The notes beneath the pieces are model-generated. The model saw nothing but the letters and a program-made list of their open reading frames with translations, searched no databases and had not been told where the DNA came from. DNA of 64,000 nucleotides, taken from Nostoc carneum NIES-2107. Its GTDB lineage: Bacteria; Cyanobacteriota; Cyanobacteriia; Cyanobacteriales; Nostocaceae. Of the stretch, positions 61,898 through 64,000 are shown in pieces. A program made the position numbers and the translations under genes. The stretch is from contig AP018180.1 of the NCBI GenBank assembly GCA_002368155.1, positions 4,511,380 to 4,575,379 of the forward strand, in the 5' to 3' direction. Every line of letters begins with the position of its first letter. Within the stretch, counting starts at the first letter, position 1.

Positions 61898-64000
61898 ATG
61901 GGCGATCGCCTGAAATATTTCACCTGGCTGCTGGTGTTACTTCCTTTATTTTCCATACCTGCTTTACCTTTAGCTACAGTCTCGATAGCACAGGCGCAAA
62001 CTAATCCAGATCGCAAAGCTGAGGCTCAAAAAATATTCAATTTAGGTTGGGAACAGGCCGATCGCGGCAACTATTCGGAAGCGTTAAAATTATTTGAGCA
62101 AGCTTTAGCAATTCTCAGAGAAATTAAATATAGTGTCGGTGAAGCTACAGTTCTCAATGATATTGGTGAAATTTACCGCAGAGCTAATCAGTATCCCCAA
62201 GCCTTAAAAGTTCTGGAGTCAGCTTTAGTAATTGTTAAACAAATTGATGACAAAGCTGGACAAGCAGCAAATCTCAATAATATTGGCTTGGTTTATCGCG
62301 ACATGGGAGAATACACCAAAGCATTAGACTATTTTCAACAAGCGATCGCCATCAGCAATCAAGCTGGCAAAAAACAGCATCAAGGCTCAATACTATCTAA
62401 TATTGCATCAATATATAACAGATTAGGAGAGTCCAAAAAAGCCTTAGATTATTTTCAGCAAGCTTTAGCTAATTATCAGCAATCAGGCGATAAACAAGAA
62501 CAAGGAATCACCCTCAATTTGATTGGTTTAATTTACCAACACCAGGGAGAATACACCAAAGGATTTGAGTACTTTCAACAAGCTTTAACCGCTAGCAAAC
62601 AAGCTGGCGATAAGTCTGGTGAAGGCATATCTCTAAATAATATAGGGGCTTATTACTATAACTTAGGACAGTATGCAAAAGCTTTGGATTTTCTAGAACA
62701 AGCTTTAGCGATTCGTCAACAGGTTGGTGACAAAGCTATCGAAGCTAGGAATATTAACAATATTGGGGAAGTTTATCGAGTTTTAGGGCAATATCCCCAA
62801 GCTTTACAAAAATTCCAGCAAGCTTTAGCAATCCAAAAACAACTTGCAGACAAGGATGGAGAAGGAACTACAATCAATAATATTGGACAGACTTATAGCG
62901 ATTTAAAAGACTATAATCAAGCCCTAAATTATCTTCAACAAGCTTTAGCAATTCGTCAGCAAATTTCTGACCAGGATGGTTTAGGCGAAACTTTCAATAA
63001 TATTGGCGACCTTTACCGCCAATTAGAAAATTATGATCGCGCTTTAGAATACTTTCAGCAAGCTTTAGCAGTTAACAGAAAAATTGGTAACAAACCTGGG
63101 GAAGCTGGCAATGTTAATAATATGGGCGAAGTTTACCGCACATTACAACAAGATGCAAAAGCTTTGGAGTCTTTTGAGCAAGCTTTAGCAATTGTGAGAA
63201 CAATTGGTGACAAAGCTGGAGAAGCAAAAACTCTGCACAATATTGGACTAATTTATATTCATCAAGGTCAGTATCCTGAAGCTGAGAAAAATTTATTTGC
63301 TGCCATAGATATTTGGGAAGCTTTACGACCTGGATTAAGTGATGCTCAAAAAATTGCTTTCATCGATACCCAAGCAAATACTTATCGCTTTTTAATCCAA
63401 TGCTTAATTGTCCAAAATAAATTTGAAGCCGCATTAGAAGTAGCCGATCGCGCTAGAGCTAGAGCATTTGTAGAATTATTAGCTTCTAAGCAATTAGAAA
63501 AACCAAATGCTCAATTAAATATTAAACCTCTCAAGCTGGCAGAGATTAAAAATATTGCCAAATCTCAAAATGCTACCCTCGTACAGTACGCTACAGTTGA
63601 GGAAGATAAACTCTACATTTGGGTAGTCAACCCTACAGGAAAAATTTCGTTTGAGCAAGTTAATTTAAAACAATCAATCAAGAGTTCTTTACGGAATTTG
63701 GTAATAGCTAGCCGTAATTCTTTAGGTGCTAGAGGTAGGGGTATTAATATTGCACCCATCAATGAACCCCCAAATTCCGGTGGCAAAAAAACACAGTTAA
63801 AGAAACTCTATGAAATTCTGATTCAACCAATTGCGAAATATCTGCCTCAAGATCCTCAATCGCGGGTCATCTTCATTCCACAATCATCGCTGTTTCTAGT
63901 ACCATTCCCAGCACTCCAAGACCAGCAAGGTAAATATTTAATCGACAAACATACTATCCTGACTGCACCAGCAATTCAAGTTTTAGATTTAGCCTCTAAG
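61898..64000 (+). CDS. Secreted TPR-CHAT protein, incomplete at the window end
   Basis: The frame is open from the ATG at 61898 to the last base (701 codons), so the gene runs on beyond the window. A signal peptide spans about residues 1-34 (cleavage near IAQAQ). Eleven tetratricopeptide repeats of 40 residues follow (NNIGEVYRxLGQYPQALQ pattern, 120-bp period). From about residue 525 a CHAT-type region begins (NATLVQYATVEEDKLYIWVV; IFIPQSSLFLVPFPALQD). CHAT is a caspase-like fold; its catalytic His and Cys lie past the window. GGAGG is seven bases before the ATG. Such proteins are many in Nostocales; targets unknown. Confidence 0.9.
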   Translation, partial: MGDRLKYFTWLLVLLPLFSIPALPLATVSIAQAQTNPDRKAEAQKIFNLGWEQADRGNYSEALKLFEQALAILREIKYSVGEATVLNDIGEIYRRANQYPQALKVLESALVIVKQIDDKAGQAANLNNIGLVYRDMGEYTKALDYFQQAIAISNQAGKKQHQGSILSNIASIYNRLGESKKALDYFQQALANYQQSGDKQEQGITLNLIGLIYQHQGEYTKGFEYFQQALTASKQAGDKSGEGISLNNIGAYYYNLGQYAKALDFLEQALAIRQQVGDKAIEARNINNIGEVYRVLGQYPQALQKFQQALAIQKQLADKDGEGTTINNIGQTYSDLKDYNQALNYLQQALAIRQQISDQDGLGETFNNIGDLYRQLENYDRALEYFQQALAVNRKIGNKPGEAGNVNNMGEVYRTLQQDAKALESFEQALAIVRTIGDKAGEAKTLHNIGLIYIHQGQYPEAEKNLFAAIDIWEALRPGLSDAQKIAFIDTQANTYRFLIQCLIVQNKFEAALEVADRARARAFVELLASKQLEKPNAQLNIKPLKLAEIKNIAKSQNATLVQYATVEEDKLYIWVVNPTGKISFEQVNLKQSIKSSLRNLVIASRNSLGARGRGINIAPINEPPNSGGKKTQLKKLYEILIQPIAKYLPQDPQSRVIFIPQSSLFLVPFPALQDQQGKYLIDKHTILTAPAIQVLDLASK

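Overview
The window is chromosomal DNA from a cyanobacterium, most likely a filamentous Nostocales member (Nostoc, Calothrix or Tolypothrix type). The evidence is the very frequent HIP1 palindrome GCGATCGC, genes for chlorophyll synthesis (chlH, chlG), a cytochrome b6f accessory subunit (petP), a carotenoid hydroxylase (crtR), two xisH-xisI pairs, and many short interspersed repeats typical of that group. No rRNA, tRNA, CRISPR array or intact insertion sequence was seen. Protein functions were read from motifs and family recognition, without database searches.

Layout. 0-6.4 kb: a small membrane hydroxylase, a PD-(D/E)XK-like protein and chlH with a long structured leader. 6.5-15.3 kb: an accessory island on both strands with two xisHI pairs, an unrecognised pair of glycine-zipper membrane proteins, a DUF6887/DUF6888 pair, decayed hicAB, a lone antitoxin, a Uma2-type nuclease and a vapBC whose toxin carries an in-frame stop; an AarF/UbiB kinase gene lies inside it. 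15.4-20.5 kb: recN, crtR and pyk, with a compact predicted RNA fold between crtR and pyk. 20.5-21.3 kb: a MITE-like repeat touching the pyk stop codon, then an antitoxin gene followed by a truncated PIN-domain toxin.

21.3-36.8 kb is a minus-strand polysaccharide cluster: Wzm/Wzt ABC exporter, acetyltransferase, coiled-coil methyltransferase, seven soluble glycosyltransferases and related enzymes, GDP-mannose dehydratase, and a set resembling a three-component periplasmic glycosylation system (dolichol-phosphate-mannose-synthase-like GT2, small SMR-type carrier, GT-C-like membrane protein). 37-41 kb: Uma2, petP, a Get3d-type ATPase, chlG and a small membrane protein. 41.1-46.9 kb: a 1734-residue secreted modular nuclease with RTX repeats, preceded by two candidate Pho boxes. 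47-49.2 kb: a CYP120-like P450 and a membrane protein. 49.6-56.3 kb: an eight-PAS histidine kinase, a response regulator, a receiver-kinase hybrid and a phosphoribosyltransferase. 56.6-61.5 kb: ECF sigma factor, probable anti-sigma factor, Spy-like protein, a 138-bp MITE, and DUF1800 and DUF1501 genes separated by nine copies of a 42-bp repeat. The window ends inside a secreted TPR-CHAT gene.

Main themes. Four toxin-antitoxin loci keep an antitoxin-like gene while the toxin is truncated, interrupted or absent. The polysaccharide locus looks like an ABC-exported, methyl-capped glycan with extra decoration outside the membrane. The least explained items are the glycine-zipper/zinc-ribbon pair at 7.7-8.9 kb and the predicted RNA fold at 18.4 kb.
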